Shown here one piece after another: positions 8,266 through 17,580 of a stretch of DNA of 64,000 nucleotides. This stretch comes from Litchfieldia alkalitelluris (GTDB taxonomy: Bacteria; Bacillota; Bacilli; Bacillales; Salisediminibacteriaceae). A model generated the notes under the pieces. That model was given only the letters and a program-made list of their open reading frames with translations. It made no database searches and was not told the origin of the DNA. Where the stretch lies: positions 3,337,920 through 3,401,919 of the forward strand of contig NZ_KZ119600.1 in NCBI RefSeq assembly GCF_002153425.1. Direction: 5' to 3'. The translations under genes and the position numbers were made by a program. Positions within the stretch are counted from its first letter, which is position 1; each line of letters begins with the position of its first letter.

Positions 8266-9453
8266 TTATTGAGTTAACCTAACTGTATCTCTAGCAATCA
8301 TTACTTCTTCATTTGTTGGAATAACAATCACTTTTACTGGTGAATGAGGGTAGTTTAAGAACGCTTCCTCACCATGAACCTTATTTAGGGAAGGATCCCA
8401 GTAAATTCCCATAAACTCAAGCCCTTCCATTACTTTAGCACGAATAGTTTCACTGTTTTCCCCAATACCTGCTGTAAATATAACTGCATCTAACCCGTGC
8501 ATGCGAGCTGCATAAGAACCGATGTATTTGTGGATTCTTGAAGTAAATACTTCAAGGGCTAATTTAGCACGTTCATTACCTTCATTTGCAGATATTTCAA
8601 TATCACGAAGGTCACTAGAAAAACCTGATAATGCAAGCATACCACTTTTCTTATTTAAAACGTTTATTACTTCTTCAGCAGATAAATCTGCTTTTTCCAT
8701 AATATAAGGAATTAAAGCAGGGTCAATATTACCTGATCGTGTACCCATAGTTACACCAGCAAGTGGTGTAAAGCCCATGGATGTATCAATGGATTTCCCA
8801 CCTTCAATCGCAGCTATACTAGCTCCATTACCTAAATGACAGGAAATAAGACGCAAATGCTCAAGTGGACGTCCTAAAATCTCTGCTGCACGTTGAGAAA
8901 CATATTTGTGAGAAGTACCATGGAAACCATACTTCCTAATTCCGTATTCCTCATAATACTCATAAGGTAAGCTGTATAGGTAAGAACCTTTTGGCATAGT
9001 CTGATGAAAAGCTGTATCAAAAACTGCAACTGAAGGTACGTTTGGTAACACCTCTAGAAACGCTCGAATTCCGACAAGGTTTGCAGGGTTGTGTAAAGGT
9101 GCTAATTCAGATACCTCTTCAATACCTTCAATAACTTGATCGTTTAATAATACTGAATCATTAAACTTCTCCCCACCATGAACAACACGATGGCCGATCC
9201 CGTCAATTTCGCTAAGGGAACTAATGATATTGTATGCCGTTAATTTGTCTAATAAGATCTTTACAGCTTTTGCATGGTCTTCTATATCTGTAACTTCTTT
9301 CTTTTTCTCTCCATCAACCTCGATTGTGAATATTGCATCATTTAATCCAATTCTTTCAACAAGCCCTTTAGTTAATATAGTCTCACTTGGCATGTCTAAC
9401 AACTGGAATTTCAATGACGAACTACCAGCATTGATCGCCATAATTTTTGTCAT
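8266..9453 (-). CDS. ackA: Acetate kinase
   Basis: The enzyme interconverts acetyl phosphate + ADP and acetate + ATP in overflow metabolism with Pta. The 395-residue product is full length. Signatures are [13 protein letters not shown] at the N-terminus, [36 protein letters not shown] and TAGIGENS. The ORF extends upstream to 9540, but the ATG at 9453, seven bases after AAGGAGCGG, starts the conserved [11 protein letters not shown] candidate sigma-A promoter on the minus strand is TTGGAA (9627-9632) and TATAAC (9603-9608), 18 bp apart. I saw no convincing cre box in the 285-bp upstream region, although B. subtilis ackA is CcpA-activated. Confidence 0.97.
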   Translation of the reverse strand: MTKIMAINAGSSSLKFQLLDMPSETILTKGLVERIGLNDAIFTIEVDGEKKKEVTDIEDHAKAVKILLDKLTAYNIISSLSEIDGIGHRVVHGGEKFNDSVLLNDQVIEGIEEVSELAPLHNPANLVGIRAFLEVLPNVPSVAVFDTAFHQTMPKGSYLYSLPYEYYEEYGIRKYGFHGTSHKYVSQRAAEILGRPLEHLRLISCHLGNGASIAAIEGGKSIDTSMGFTPLAGVTMGTRSGNIDPALIPYIMEKADLSAEEVINVLNKKSGMLALSGFSSDLRDIEISANEGNERAKLALEVFTSRIHKYIGSYAARMHGLDAVIFTAGIGENSETIRAKVMEGLEFMGIYWDPSLNKVHGEEAFLNYPHSPVKVIVIPTNEEVMIARDTVRLTQ

Positions 9454-9738
9454 ACTAAAACCGCTCCTTCTACTACTTATTAAAACAATGTTGAAAAAGA
9501 TGCTACTCTTTTCTCCCATAAGTTCCTTGTTTTTAACCATAGATAATTAAACCACGGCACTTTAAGAATTGCAACATCTGTTTCATGTATTTGAAAACTA
9601 CAGTTATAGTACAGTCGACAAAATTCTTCCAATACTACAAAATAACCTTGTCAGTTATTATGTTCCCCTGTTTCTATACAGATATCGATGAAGTAGAAAA
9701 CTAGTATTTTCCCAAAAATGAAATTTTTGTGAACTAAA

Positions 9739-10746
9739 TTAGGAGCCCTTTAGTTGCTCATCAAACCAAGAAGATATTCGCTGTACCATATCTCCTAGAG
9801 CACCCTCATTTGAAAAAGATGGTAATTCAACTAATAACGCTTGTTTTGGACTTTTGATCCCTTCCTTCTTTTTTCTAAGGACAAGAATACTTTTTCCCCA
9901 CTTTTCATTTTTAAACATGGTCTTTGGTAATTGCATGAGGGAATAGATGATTCCTTCACTCTTAATAAACTCATGAAGCTTTTTTGCTTCTTCTGTTTCA
10001 AATAGAAAATTAGGCACTATAAAGAATAAAAAACCTCCTGGCTTAATATGTTTTAAAGATTTTTCTATTAATAAGTGATGGACATATGAATGACCTTCAT
10101 CAGCTGCGAGCTTAAAGTTAACGGCCATGTCATCGTTTGGATAAAAACCTACCGGCAAATCACTTATAATCACATCCATGTTATCTACAAATGGAGCGGA
10201 TACGCTATCTTGATGGAACAGGTCAACAGAATGTTCCTGTAAATTAGAATTGACGTAAGATAGTCTTAATAATGTTTCGTCTGCTTCTCCACCAATCCCA
10301 TTAGATTTAGCACCGATTTGATTCATCACTGCTGTTAACAAATTTCCTGAACCTACCGCTGGATCAAAAATTACCGCTGGTTTGTCCTTTAATTGCTCAT
10401 ATCCTAATATCTTTTTAACCAAGTAGCCTATAAATAAGCTTACAGCATCTGGTGTCATGGCGTGGTGTGGTTGAGTAGCTTCTTTCATCCCTTTTAAAAC
10501 TGCAAGTTGTATAGCCCTTCGATATTCTTCCTTTGATATATTTGACATTGTATTAATATCGTCAATTAAAGGAACTACTTTCTTCTCTAATTCTGGATTT
10601 AGTGATTTCGTTATACTTCCTTGAAATATCATTTCCCCTATTTCAGCTAACGCTTCTAAATATGTAACATCTTCTTCTTTTTCTAATAGTTCTGCTCCAG
10701 TGTCTAACACCGAAAAGACTTTTTCTGTATGTGTTAACTCTTGCAT
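9739..10746 (-). CDS. ytxK: YtxK (ComYH-like) class I SAM methyltransferase homologue
   Basis: A 335-residue protein with an N-terminal helical region (about 1-95) followed by an N6-adenine-type methyltransferase fold. Motif I is good (FDPAVGSGNLLTAV), but the catalytic motif normally (N/D)PP(Y/F) reads SDLPVGFYP, so DNA adenine methylation is doubtful. Streptococcal relatives (ComYH) sit at the end of the competence pilus operon. Here it is upstream of ackA, as in B. subtilis. The ORF's first ATG lies in the AGGAGAGG Shine-Dalgarno, so the ATG at 10746 is preferred. Confidence 0.85.
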   Translation of the reverse strand: MQELTHTEKVFSVLDTGAELLEKEEDVTYLEALAEIGEMIFQGSITKSLNPELEKKVVPLIDDINTMSNISKEEYRRAIQLAVLKGMKEATQPHHAMTPDAVSLFIGYLVKKILGYEQLKDKPAVIFDPAVGSGNLLTAVMNQIGAKSNGIGGEADETLLRLSYVNSNLQEHSVDLFHQDSVSAPFVDNMDVIISDLPVGFYPNDDMAVNFKLAADEGHSYVHHLLIEKSLKHIKPGGFLFFIVPNFLFETEEAKKLHEFIKSEGIIYSLMQLPKTMFKNEKWGKSILVLRKKKEGIKSPKQALLVELPSFSNEGALGDMVQRISSWFDEQLKGS

Positions 10747-10874
10747 ATCAATACCTCTCCTCATTCTCGAGCAAATTTTCTCCTAATTATCTATTTTATC
10801 AAAGATCATGGTTTATAAACATAATTTATGTTTTTACGCTAAAAAAGTTCTAGAGCCAAATGTAAGGAGTGTTT

Positions 10875-10911
10875 AAAAAATGAAAAAGATGTCCCGAAAA
10901 GGACATCTTCA
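10875..10911 (-). terminator. Terminator of tpx
   Basis: AGATGTCC / GGACATCT stem with a short loop and a T-rich tail on the minus strand, directly after the tpx stop. Confidence 0.82.
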
Positions 10912-10921
10912 CATTGTTAGA

Positions 10922-11419
10922 TTACTTTGCAGCTTTTGCGGCTTCTAAAGCAGCTTCATAATTCGGGTGATTCGTTACTTCTGGAACATACTCAACATAT
11001 GTAACAGTATCACTGCTATCTACTACAAATACCCCACGAGCTAGTAAACGAAGTTCTTCAATTGCAATACCATAGTTTTTACCAAACGACAGGTCACGAT
11101 GGTCAGATAATACACTTACTTTATCTACCCCTGCAGCTGCACACCAACGTTTTTGTGCGAAAGGAAGGTCCACGCTAATGGTTAAGATTTCTACACCATC
11201 CAATTTTGAAGCTTCTTCATTAAATCGACGTGTCTGTTCGTCACAAACTCCAGTATCTACTGAAGGAACAACACTAATAATGCGTACTTTACCTTTTGAA
11301 TCAGCTAACGTAACTTCCGACAGATCATTTGCCAAAACAGTAAAGTCAGGAGCTTTGTCTCCAACATTCACTTGATTCCCTAGTATTGTAACTGGGTTAC
11401 CTTTAAATGTAATAGCCAT
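10922..11419 (-). CDS. tpx: Thiol peroxidase (atypical 2-Cys peroxiredoxin, Tpx)
   Basis: A 165-residue cytoplasmic peroxidase that reduces H2O2 and alkyl hydroperoxides with thioredoxin as reductant. The peroxidatic Cys is Cys59 in [15 protein letters not shown], and the resolving Cys is Cys93 in QKRWCAAAG. Length and both cysteines agree with bacterial Tpx. AGGAGGAG precedes the ATG. It is monocistronic, with a long AT-rich stretch upstream separating it from gerW. Confidence 0.97.
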   Translation of the reverse strand: MAITFKGNPVTILGNQVNVGDKAPDFTVLANDLSEVTLADSKGKVRIISVVPSVDTGVCDEQTRRFNEEASKLDGVEILTISVDLPFAQKRWCAAAGVDKVSVLSDHRDLSFGKNYGIAIEELRLLARGVFVVDSSDTVTYVEYVPEVTNHPNYEAALEAAKAAK

Positions 11420-11573
11420 GTGTGAATCTCCTCCTAAAATTTAATCTCATATACATACATAAAATACCACATCTTGTACTGTTATACCCAACAAAACGCT
11501 CTAAATCTTCTAATTATTAAATTAATGGACATATTGATAATTAATATTATATTATTTTATTTTATGTTTCCAA

Positions 11574-11609
11574 GAAAAAGAAACGCCCAGTAGAGTACCG
11601 GACGTTTTT
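11574..11609 (-). terminator. Terminator of the ytfI-gerW operon
   Basis: On the minus strand AAACGTCCGG pairs imperfectly with CTGGGCGTTT and is followed by CTTTTT. Confidence 0.7.
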
Positions 11610-11632
11610 GCAATAATGTCACTTTTTAGCTA

Positions 11633-12100
11633 TCAAATATCAGGGTCTACATTTACATTAACGTTTGGTGTTGGTGGCTGTTGGTTTTGTTGGTTATTTT
11701 TTTGCTGTGATGTTGTTTGTAACATTTGCTGAATTTTATCAACTACTTGCGGTGTGAATTCTAGCAGTTTTTCATAAAGGTGTGTATTTTGATCTAAGTG
11801 AACCATATTGACACCTTGACTACTTACTACAAGGAATGCGATTGGTGTAATGGATACACCACCACCACTACCTCCACCAAAAGGATGCTTTTTCTCTGAT
11901 TCATTGTTGGTTGTTCTCGTGTGTTCTAGCACAAATTCACTACCACCGGCAGCAAAACCAAAACCTACCTTAGATATGGGTAAAATGACACTTCCATCTG
12001 GAGTCTCTACAGGATCTCCAACGATGGTATTCACATCCACCATTTCTTTGAGGTTTTCCATTGCTGTTTTCATTAGTCCTTGAATAGGATGTTCAGACAT
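11633..12100 (-). CDS. gerW: Spore germination protein GerW (YtfJ)
   Basis: A 155-residue member of the YtfJ/GerW family, which in B. subtilis is made in the forespore and needed for normal germination. Conserved features are the N-terminal helix (GLMKTAMENLKEMVDVNTIVGDPV split by a loop), PISKVGFGFAAGG, and the glycine-rich HPFGGGSGGG followed by SITPIAFLVV. The Gln/Asn/Pro tail, with NVNVNVD repeats, is low complexity. It overlaps the end of ytfI by 8 bp, showing translational coupling. It probably belongs to the sporulation regulon, though I could not confirm a sigma-F box. Confidence 0.92.
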   Translation of the reverse strand: MSEHPIQGLMKTAMENLKEMVDVNTIVGDPVETPDGSVILPISKVGFGFAAGGSEFVLEHTRTTNNESEKKHPFGGGSGGGVSITPIAFLVVSSQGVNMVHLDQNTHLYEKLLEFTPQVVDKIQQMLQTTSQQKNNQQNQQPPTPNVNVNVDPDI

Positions 12101-12761
12101 TCATATCCCTCCCTGCATCAGTGTTTACTTTGAACAAGGTTCTGCCTTTTTTCCAGTGCCGTAGAACCTTTATTCCTGCAAGGATAGCATGTCCTATTCT
12201 GAAGGAAACCATGCATTTAAATGACGTTTTAACCATTAATTGTTGAAATTCAGGCTCTATATAAATTTTTGGCTCTGCTTTCACTTGCATATAATGAGAC
12301 ATAATGCCAATCGTATTTCCTTTAATCGCCCATAAGAGTCCTGAGGCTGACCCAGTAATGGCAGCATCTCCAGCTCCAATAAGCGTTTTCCAGTGAAACT
12401 CATTCACACTTACCTTACTCATAAATTTTCGAACAATGGTATGTAATCCAATTACATGTTTTACAAATCTCTCGAAATGTTTCATGTCGTCTAAAAACCT
12501 ATGTAGGGTATATTTTTCGGAAATTTCCTTTGTTCCCAATGCACTTTCTCTTTTTTCCTTATATACCACAGAAGGACTTTCATCATCTACTGCTAAAACT
12601 GGTATGGTTATTTTATATTTAATTAAGTTAAAAAATGTCTTAAATTGGAGGATTAATTCATCATCTTTCCCGTCATGTACATAAGAAATAAAAACTTTAA
12701 TCTTTAAGAAGATTATTGGTAAAAGTAAAGGTAAAATCAACAAAAGTAATAAATATTTCAT
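12093..12761 (-). CDS. ytfI: YtfI, DUF2953 membrane-anchored protein
   Basis: A 222-residue protein with one N-terminal transmembrane segment (about residues 2-22) and an otherwise mostly soluble domain of the DUF2953 type with a glycine-containing core (LIGAGDAAITGSASGLLWA). Function unknown. It is the first gene of a two-gene unit with gerW, and the 8-bp overlap implies a shared role in sporulation or germination. A terminator between yteJ and ytfI separates the unit from sppA-yteJ. Confidence 0.87.
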   Translation of the reverse strand: MKYLLLLLILPLLLPIIFLKIKVFISYVHDGKDDELILQFKTFFNLIKYKITIPVLAVDDESPSVVYKEKRESALGTKEISEKYTLHRFLDDMKHFERFVKHVIGLHTIVRKFMSKVSVNEFHWKTLIGAGDAAITGSASGLLWAIKGNTIGIMSHYMQVKAEPKIYIEPEFQQLMVKTSFKCMVSFRIGHAILAGIKVLRHWKKGRTLFKVNTDAGRDMNV

Positions 12762-12787
12762 CTAAGCCCTCCTTCCCAATTTTATAA

Positions 12788-12824
12788 ATAAAAAAACCTG
12801 CTGGTATATTATCCAACAGGTTCC
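12788..12824 (-). terminator. Terminator of sppA-yteJ
   Basis: AACCTGTTGG / CCAGCAGGTT stem followed by seven T residues on the minus strand. Confidence 0.85.
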
Positions 12825-12876
12825 ACATTTCTATAACAAATTCTAAAAAATATTCTAGAAAATATTTACTAATTTA

Positions 12877-13383
12877 TCATTGACTTTTCACTTCTCGTGG
12901 TTCAAGTACAACATACGTATCTGCAAAATAGTCATGTAACCCCTTTTTCTTGTGGTGAAAAGCTACTAGTAAATAAATTAAATTTGTAAACACAAGGGAT
13001 TGATGGATATACCTCCCAAACAATTCCCTCATAATAACATCTGCCCATGAAAGTGTTTCATTTTTCTCAGAAAGGACCCGTATCCCAAGTATACGCTTAC
13101 CTAGTGTCTGCCCAAAATACTTAGTGAGGAATATAAAATAACTAAAGCTAACGAAAGCTCCTAAAATTCCTCCTATAGTATATATGCCAAGAGTTAAATC
13201 AGAAATATTTGTAAAAGCATAAATTGGTGTCAAAATGATCCCACTAATACTTGAAACGATAATGAGGTCAATAATATAAGCCCATAACCTTATCCAAAAT
13301 CCAGCTGGATAAAACGTTCCATTATCCTTTCTTTCCCACAAACCTACTGTATCAGCTTCCATGATTTCATGCTCTTCTGTCAT
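12877..13383 (-). CDS. yteJ: YteJ, RDD-family membrane protein
   Basis: A 168-residue membrane protein of the RDD family. The hallmark RLWAYIIDLIIVS (Arg and Asp-Asp in the first membrane segment) is near residue 27, a second membrane segment carries the 60-90 region, and GQTLGKRILGIRV follows. Recent B. subtilis work linked YteJ to SppA function as an antimicrobial-peptide resistance partner. It starts 11 bp after the sppA stop with a GAGGTGAG Shine-Dalgarno, so the two are co-transcribed. Confidence 0.9.
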   Translation of the reverse strand: MTEEHEIMEADTVGLWERKDNGTFYPAGFWIRLWAYIIDLIIVSSISGIILTPIYAFTNISDLTLGIYTIGGILGAFVSFSYFIFLTKYFGQTLGKRILGIRVLSEKNETLSWADVIMRELFGRYIHQSLVFTNLIYLLVAFHHKKKGLHDYFADTYVVLEPREVKSQ

Positions 13384-13394
13384 TTTTTCTCACC

Positions 13395-14393
13395 TCAGTT
13401 CGTATACAAATATAAAAGCTGTGGTCCATGATTTTGTCTCATTAGTTCTTTTATGTCATATAATGCTGCATCGTTTTTAAACACTCGGTCTGCTGCAAAT
13501 GAAAACAGCGATGGAAAGCCCATATTAGCCTTATACTCTATCACATCAAGATCTCCCCGTCCTATATCTTCTTTTAAAACATCAATAACATCTTGAAGAT
13601 GGCCTGTCCCATCAATTAACCCTGATTCTAATGCTTGATTGCCGTTATAGATTCTTCCATCTGCCAATTCATACACTTCGTTTCTCGTTAACTCTCTTCC
13701 AGCCTCTATAACATCTACAAATTGCTCGTAGGAGTCATCAATTAATTCCTGCAATATTTCCCTTTCGTCATCTGTCATTTCACGAGTAGATGACATGATA
13801 TCTTTATAAGGCCCACTTTTTATCACTTCTGAATGTATGCCTAATTCATTTGCTAACTCACTAAAGTTAATTGATTCCATAATAACTCCAATAGAGCCAG
13901 TCAGAGTTTGTGGATTTGCGTATATTTTGTCTGCGGGGGCTGCAATGTAATATCCTCCACTGGCGGCCATACTCCCCATGGATATGTATACATTTTTACG
14001 ATACGTTTCTCTTATGTCTACTATTTTGTCATGGATCTCATGGCTCTCCACCACTCCACCCCCTGGTGTATTAACACGAATGATTATTCCATGAACATCC
14101 CCGTCCTCTGCAGCTGCATCTAGTTGCCCTAGGAAATTTTCATGGTTATAGCCACCTGCTTGAAGTAAACTCGGAGCATCTCCTCCACTAGTAATTACAC
14201 CGTTCAAGTGGATGACTGCAATTTTTCCCCTCCCATTTCCCCTCTCAATGACGTTTTCTTCGAATGCTTGGTCAGGAAGACTGAATAATTCGTCCAAGCT
14301 TGTTGAAAATATGGAAGAAAACAATGTTACTGCACTTGATGTTAAAAACAATGCTGCTGCTACTAAAACCGCTAGCCAACGTTTTGTGCTCAT
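13395..14393 (-). CDS. sppA: Signal peptide peptidase SppA
   Basis: A 332-residue membrane-anchored serine peptidase that clears cleaved signal peptides. It has an N-terminal membrane anchor (about residues 7-28) and a ClpP-like fold. The Ser-Lys dyad matches the B. subtilis enzyme: Ser145 in SMAASGGYYIAAP and Lys197 in KSGPYKDIMSS. The substrate-pocket motif RVNTPGGGV is also present. AAGGAGGT precedes the ATG. It is the first gene of the sppA-yteJ operon and diverges from the NAD kinase gene. Confidence 0.95.
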   Translation of the reverse strand: MSTKRWLAVLVAAALFLTSSAVTLFSSIFSTSLDELFSLPDQAFEENVIERGNGRGKIAVIHLNGVITSGGDAPSLLQAGGYNHENFLGQLDAAAEDGDVHGIIIRVNTPGGGVVESHEIHDKIVDIRETYRKNVYISMGSMAASGGYYIAAPADKIYANPQTLTGSIGVIMESINFSELANELGIHSEVIKSGPYKDIMSSTREMTDDEREILQELIDDSYEQFVDVIEAGRELTRNEVYELADGRIYNGNQALESGLIDGTGHLQDVIDVLKEDIGRGDLDVIEYKANMGFPSLFSFAADRVFKNDAALYDIKELMRQNHGPQLLYLYTN

Positions 14394-14518
14394 GTTTCTA
14401 GTACCTCCTTGGTTATTTTGTTATGATTACATTATACCTTTTCATTGCAGGAAATTGTAAAAACATAGAGAATATTGTACATAGCATCCTAAAGATAATA
14501 GAGAAAGGACGTATTCGT

Positions 14519-15316
14519 ATGACAGACAGAAAAAAAGTTTATCTATACTATAATGATACGAAAGAATTAGCTCCTAAAATTGACGACTTAAGAAAGCTTG
14601 GACGCAAATATGAATTCGAACTAGTTACAAGTTTTGCAGATGCTGATATTATTGCTAGCATCGGAGGAGATGGAACATTTCTTCAAGCCATTCGAAAGTC
14701 TGGATTCAGGGAAGACTGCCTTTATGTTGGAATCAATGCTGGGCGTCTAGGCTTTTATACAGACTTTACTCTTGATGACCTTGAACGTATTGAACTGGCC
14801 ATGCAAACTGGTATAGTAGAAGTTCACCGTTATCCTACACTTGATGTTTCAGTTGACGGCATTCAACACTTTCAATGTGTTAATGAATGTTCGATTAGAT
14901 CTAACATCATAAAGACGTTTGCTATTGATGTTTTCATTGATGACATGCATTTCGAAACCTTCCGTGGAGATGGGATGGTTGTATCCACTCCAACAGGAAG
15001 TACGGCATACAATAAGTCACTTCGTGGTGCTATCGTTGATCCAAGGATTAAGGGTATGCAACTGACTGAAATTGCTTCTCTAAATAGTAATGAATATCGT
15101 ACTTTAGGCTCACCGTTATTGATGAGCGGTGATCGTAATTTAACCTTAAAAATAATTCAAGACGGGAATGATCACCCAATCATTGGTGCTGATAATGAAG
15201 CATTAAGCATTCGTCATTGTCATGAAGTACAAGTGAAGGTATCTGATAAAGAAATTAAAACACTTAAACTGAAGGATAATTCCTTCTTCCATAAAGTGAA
15301 ACGAAGCTTTTTATAA
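14519..15316 (+). CDS. NAD kinase (PpnKB / NadK2 type)
   Basis: A 265-residue ATP/polyphosphate-dependent NAD kinase making NADP. The nucleotide motif GGDGT is at residues 49-53, NECSI forms the NAD-binding loop (the second motif), and TPTGSTAYNKS is the third. Length and locus match B. subtilis YtdI (PpnKB), the second NAD kinase of Bacillus. The long ORF begins at 14423, but the ATG at 14519 has a GAAAGGA ribosome site and gives the family's normal start. Confidence 0.93.
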   Translation: MTDRKKVYLYYNDTKELAPKIDDLRKLGRKYEFELVTSFADADIIASIGGDGTFLQAIRKSGFREDCLYVGINAGRLGFYTDFTLDDLERIELAMQTGIVEVHRYPTLDVSVDGIQHFQCVNECSIRSNIIKTFAIDVFIDDMHFETFRGDGMVVSTPTGSTAYNKSLRGAIVDPRIKGMQLTEIASLNSNEYRTLGSPLLMSGDRNLTLKIIQDGNDHPIIGADNEALSIRHCHEVQVKVSDKEIKTLKLKDNSFFHKVKRSFL

Positions 15317-15339
15317 ACGATAAACGGAATATAAGGCAC

Positions 15340-15441
15340 AGATGCTAAGTGAAGTCACTGAAAAAGTAAAAATTTTGTTTTTTATTGTATCAATATTCAA
15401 CACTCCCAATATACTTTTTCAGTGGCCTCTTCAAAGCATCT
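15340..15441. repeat. Long inverted repeat after the NAD kinase gene
   Basis: The arms at 15340-15368 and 15412-15441 are near-complementary over 29-30 nt, including AGATGCT/AGCATCT and CACTGAAAAAGTA/TACTTTTTCAGTG. The 43-nt loop is T- and A-rich. It may serve as a bidirectional terminator for the convergent NAD kinase and ytcJ genes, or be a remnant of a small mobile repeat. Confidence 0.75.
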
Positions 15442-15491
15442 AGGAGGGCCTCATACATTTATGTTCTAGCCTCTTCTTTTCACTTTTTCTC

Positions 15492-17078
15492 CTAATCCTT
15501 ATTCCTTTCATACATAACGGTATTGTCTACAACGGTTTTTTCTACCTTCACATTTAGCCATTCATCTGGAGCTAATTCAAATAGATCTTCACTCAACACT
15601 GTAAAATCTGCAGTATACCCAGCTTTAATCAATCCATACTTATTTTCGTTAGAAATTGCTTCAGCACTTCCAAGGGTAAATAATTTTATTGCTTCAAATA
15701 ATGTTAGTTTCTCGTCTGAATTATAGCCTGGGTGTCCAACATTTTCTGGCTTACGGCGTGTAACTGCTGCATGTATACCTAAAATTGGATCAATCGGCTC
15801 GATTGGTGCATCGGAACCACCAGAACACATAAGTCCAGCATTTAATAAACGCTTCCAGGCAAATGAATAAGGAAGCCGTTCCTCTCCAAGTCTTTCTTCC
15901 ACCCAAGGGAAATCAGAAGCCACAAAACGTGGCTGAATATCCAATACAACAGAGAGCTTTTTTAACCTATCTATTAAATCTTCTCTTGTTACTTGAAGGT
16001 GAATAAGACGATCCCTTTTCCCGCTTGGGACAGGGTGTTCCTCAATTGCCTGAATGGCATATTCTAATGCTAAATCCCCAATGACGTGAATAGCTACTGG
16101 CATATTGAATTTCCTAGCTTTTTGTACTATTTGTGACAACTGCTCAGGACTATAGATTGCTAAGCCATTTGTGGAAGGAGCATCCGTATATGGTTTACTT
16201 AAAAGAGCAGTTCTTCCTCCAAGGGCACCATCTGCAAATATTTTAATCGATCCCTTTTCAACATAATCATGCTCTATTTGGTCTTGCATGATATATTCTG
16301 CCACTTCATGATGTACAAGTAAATTCGCACGAAATTTTCTGCTTTCTCCATCAATCACTTCGTAAAACGTATGAAGCGTTCCAATTGGATCACGGTAGTA
16401 GTTCAAATCCTCTGTATGAGCTCCAACGAAACCATGCTGATATAAATCATCTAGTGATGTTACAAGTGCTCTTTTTATATACTTTCTGTCAATCTTGGGC
16501 AGTATTCCTTTAACTAGATCCTGTGCCTTGTCTAATAAATATCCTGTTGGAACCCCCTTTTCTTTTACAATAACGCCACCTGGTGGATTCAAGGTTGATT
16601 CATCTATCCCTGCAAGTCGTAATCCTTCACTATTTGTCACAAGAGCATGCCTACACACCCTTGTGAGCACAATAGGTTGTTCACTTAATATCTCATCTAG
16701 GAAAAACTTGTCCGGTATCATTTCATTAAATAAATTTTCATTAAATCCTTCACCAATTAACCATTCTCCTTGTCCTAGTTTCCTGTTATGTTGAATTAGT
16801 GTTTCTCGTAAGTCGACAAGACTGCTTATATCTGATAGATCAAGACGCAAAAGCTTTTCTCCATGGCCAATCATGTGTAAATGACTATCTACAAACCCAG
16901 GATAGAGCACTGCCCCATTCAGATTCACTTCATTTGAAATTACTTTACTATATTTCGAAGTAAGTAACTCCTTACTTCCTACATCTATAATGATACCACT
17001 CTCTACAAAAACAGCTTCTTGTATATCATGTTCATTGACTAATGTTCTAACTTTACCGCCATACCATAATGTTCCCAT
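15492..17078 (-). CDS. ytcJ: YtcJ-like amidohydrolase (metal-dependent, amidohydrolase_3)
   Basis: A 528-residue TIM-barrel amidohydrolase with unknown substrate. Metal ligands are visible in FVDSHLHMIGHG (about 62-73), a Lys-containing strand (IKIFADGALGG), AIHVIGDLA and CSGGSDAPIEP. The full length matches B. subtilis YtcJ. GAGGAGAAG precedes the ATG. It is monocistronic and sits upstream of nothing obviously related, so context does not reveal the substrate. Some relatives hydrolyse exocyclic amides. Confidence 0.88.
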   Translation of the reverse strand: MGTLWYGGKVRTLVNEHDIQEAVFVESGIIIDVGSKELLTSKYSKVISNEVNLNGAVLYPGFVDSHLHMIGHGEKLLRLDLSDISSLVDLRETLIQHNRKLGQGEWLIGEGFNENLFNEMIPDKFFLDEILSEQPIVLTRVCRHALVTNSEGLRLAGIDESTLNPPGGVIVKEKGVPTGYLLDKAQDLVKGILPKIDRKYIKRALVTSLDDLYQHGFVGAHTEDLNYYRDPIGTLHTFYEVIDGESRKFRANLLVHHEVAEYIMQDQIEHDYVEKGSIKIFADGALGGRTALLSKPYTDAPSTNGLAIYSPEQLSQIVQKARKFNMPVAIHVIGDLALEYAIQAIEEHPVPSGKRDRLIHLQVTREDLIDRLKKLSVVLDIQPRFVASDFPWVEERLGEERLPYSFAWKRLLNAGLMCSGGSDAPIEPIDPILGIHAAVTRRKPENVGHPGYNSDEKLTLFEAIKLFTLGSAEAISNENKYGLIKAGYTADFTVLSEDLFELAPDEWLNVKVEKTVVDNTVMYERNKD

Positions 17079-17185
17079 ACACTTCTCCTCTTCTTCTTTA
17101 AATACAATTAATTACAAGAGTACCATATTTTTTATTAAGTGAAAAACGAATGGAGTAAATAGCAATCTTGCTAACTAATCATACA

Positions 17186-17218
17186 TAAAAAGGAGTATCT
17201 CGAATTGAGATACTCCTA
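17186..17218 (-). terminator. Terminator of sspA
   Basis: A perfect 11-bp stem (AGGAGTATCTC / GAGATACTCCT) with a 5-nt loop is followed by TTTTT on the minus strand. Confidence 0.9.
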
Positions 17219-17237
17219 AGCCATTCTTATTTTTTTA

Positions 17238-17441
17238 TTATTGAGACTGACCACCAAATTGTTGCTCAGCCATTTGTACTAAACGCTTCGTAATTTCTCC
17301 ACCTACAGAACCGTTAGCACGAGACGTAGCATCCGCTCCAAGTTGAACACCAAACTCTTGAGCGATTTCATATTTCATTTGATCCAACGCTTGTTGGACA
17401 CCAGGGACTAATAATTGGTTAGAACTATTGTTGTTCGCCAT
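17238..17441 (-). CDS. sspA: Small acid-soluble spore protein, alpha/beta type
   Basis: A 67-residue alpha/beta SASP that coats and protects spore DNA and is degraded by Gpr at germination. Both conserved blocks are present: [21 protein letters not shown] (with the Gpr cleavage site after Glu of EIA) and [14 protein letters not shown]. The start is the ATG at 17441 after GGGAGGTG. The longer ORF to 17492 is not used because it would place the promoter and ribosome site inside the gene. This is a firm marker that the organism sporulates. Confidence 0.97.
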   Translation of the reverse strand: MANNNSSNQLLVPGVQQALDQMKYEIAQEFGVQLGADATSRANGSVGGEITKRLVQMAEQQFGGQSQ

Positions 17442-17464
17442 GTTTTTCACCTCCCTTGTACACA

Positions 17465-17494
17465 TAGATTGTGTACTTAGGGGGAAATTCATTC
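17465..17494 (-). promoter_or_regulatory. Sigma-G-type promoter of sspA
   Basis: On the minus strand GAATG (17490-17494) matches the -35 GNATR. An 18-nt spacer separates it from CAATCTA (17465-17471), one mismatch from the -10 CATNNTA. Spacing, position 24 bp before the ATG and the downstream gene all suit forespore sigma-G control. Confidence 0.7.
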
Positions 17495-17580
17495 AAACCA
17501 ATTTTTTCTAATACCTTACTCTCACAATAGACCTTCATGCAATTAATTTGCACCAAGGAAGATGAAATTCAAAATAATGA

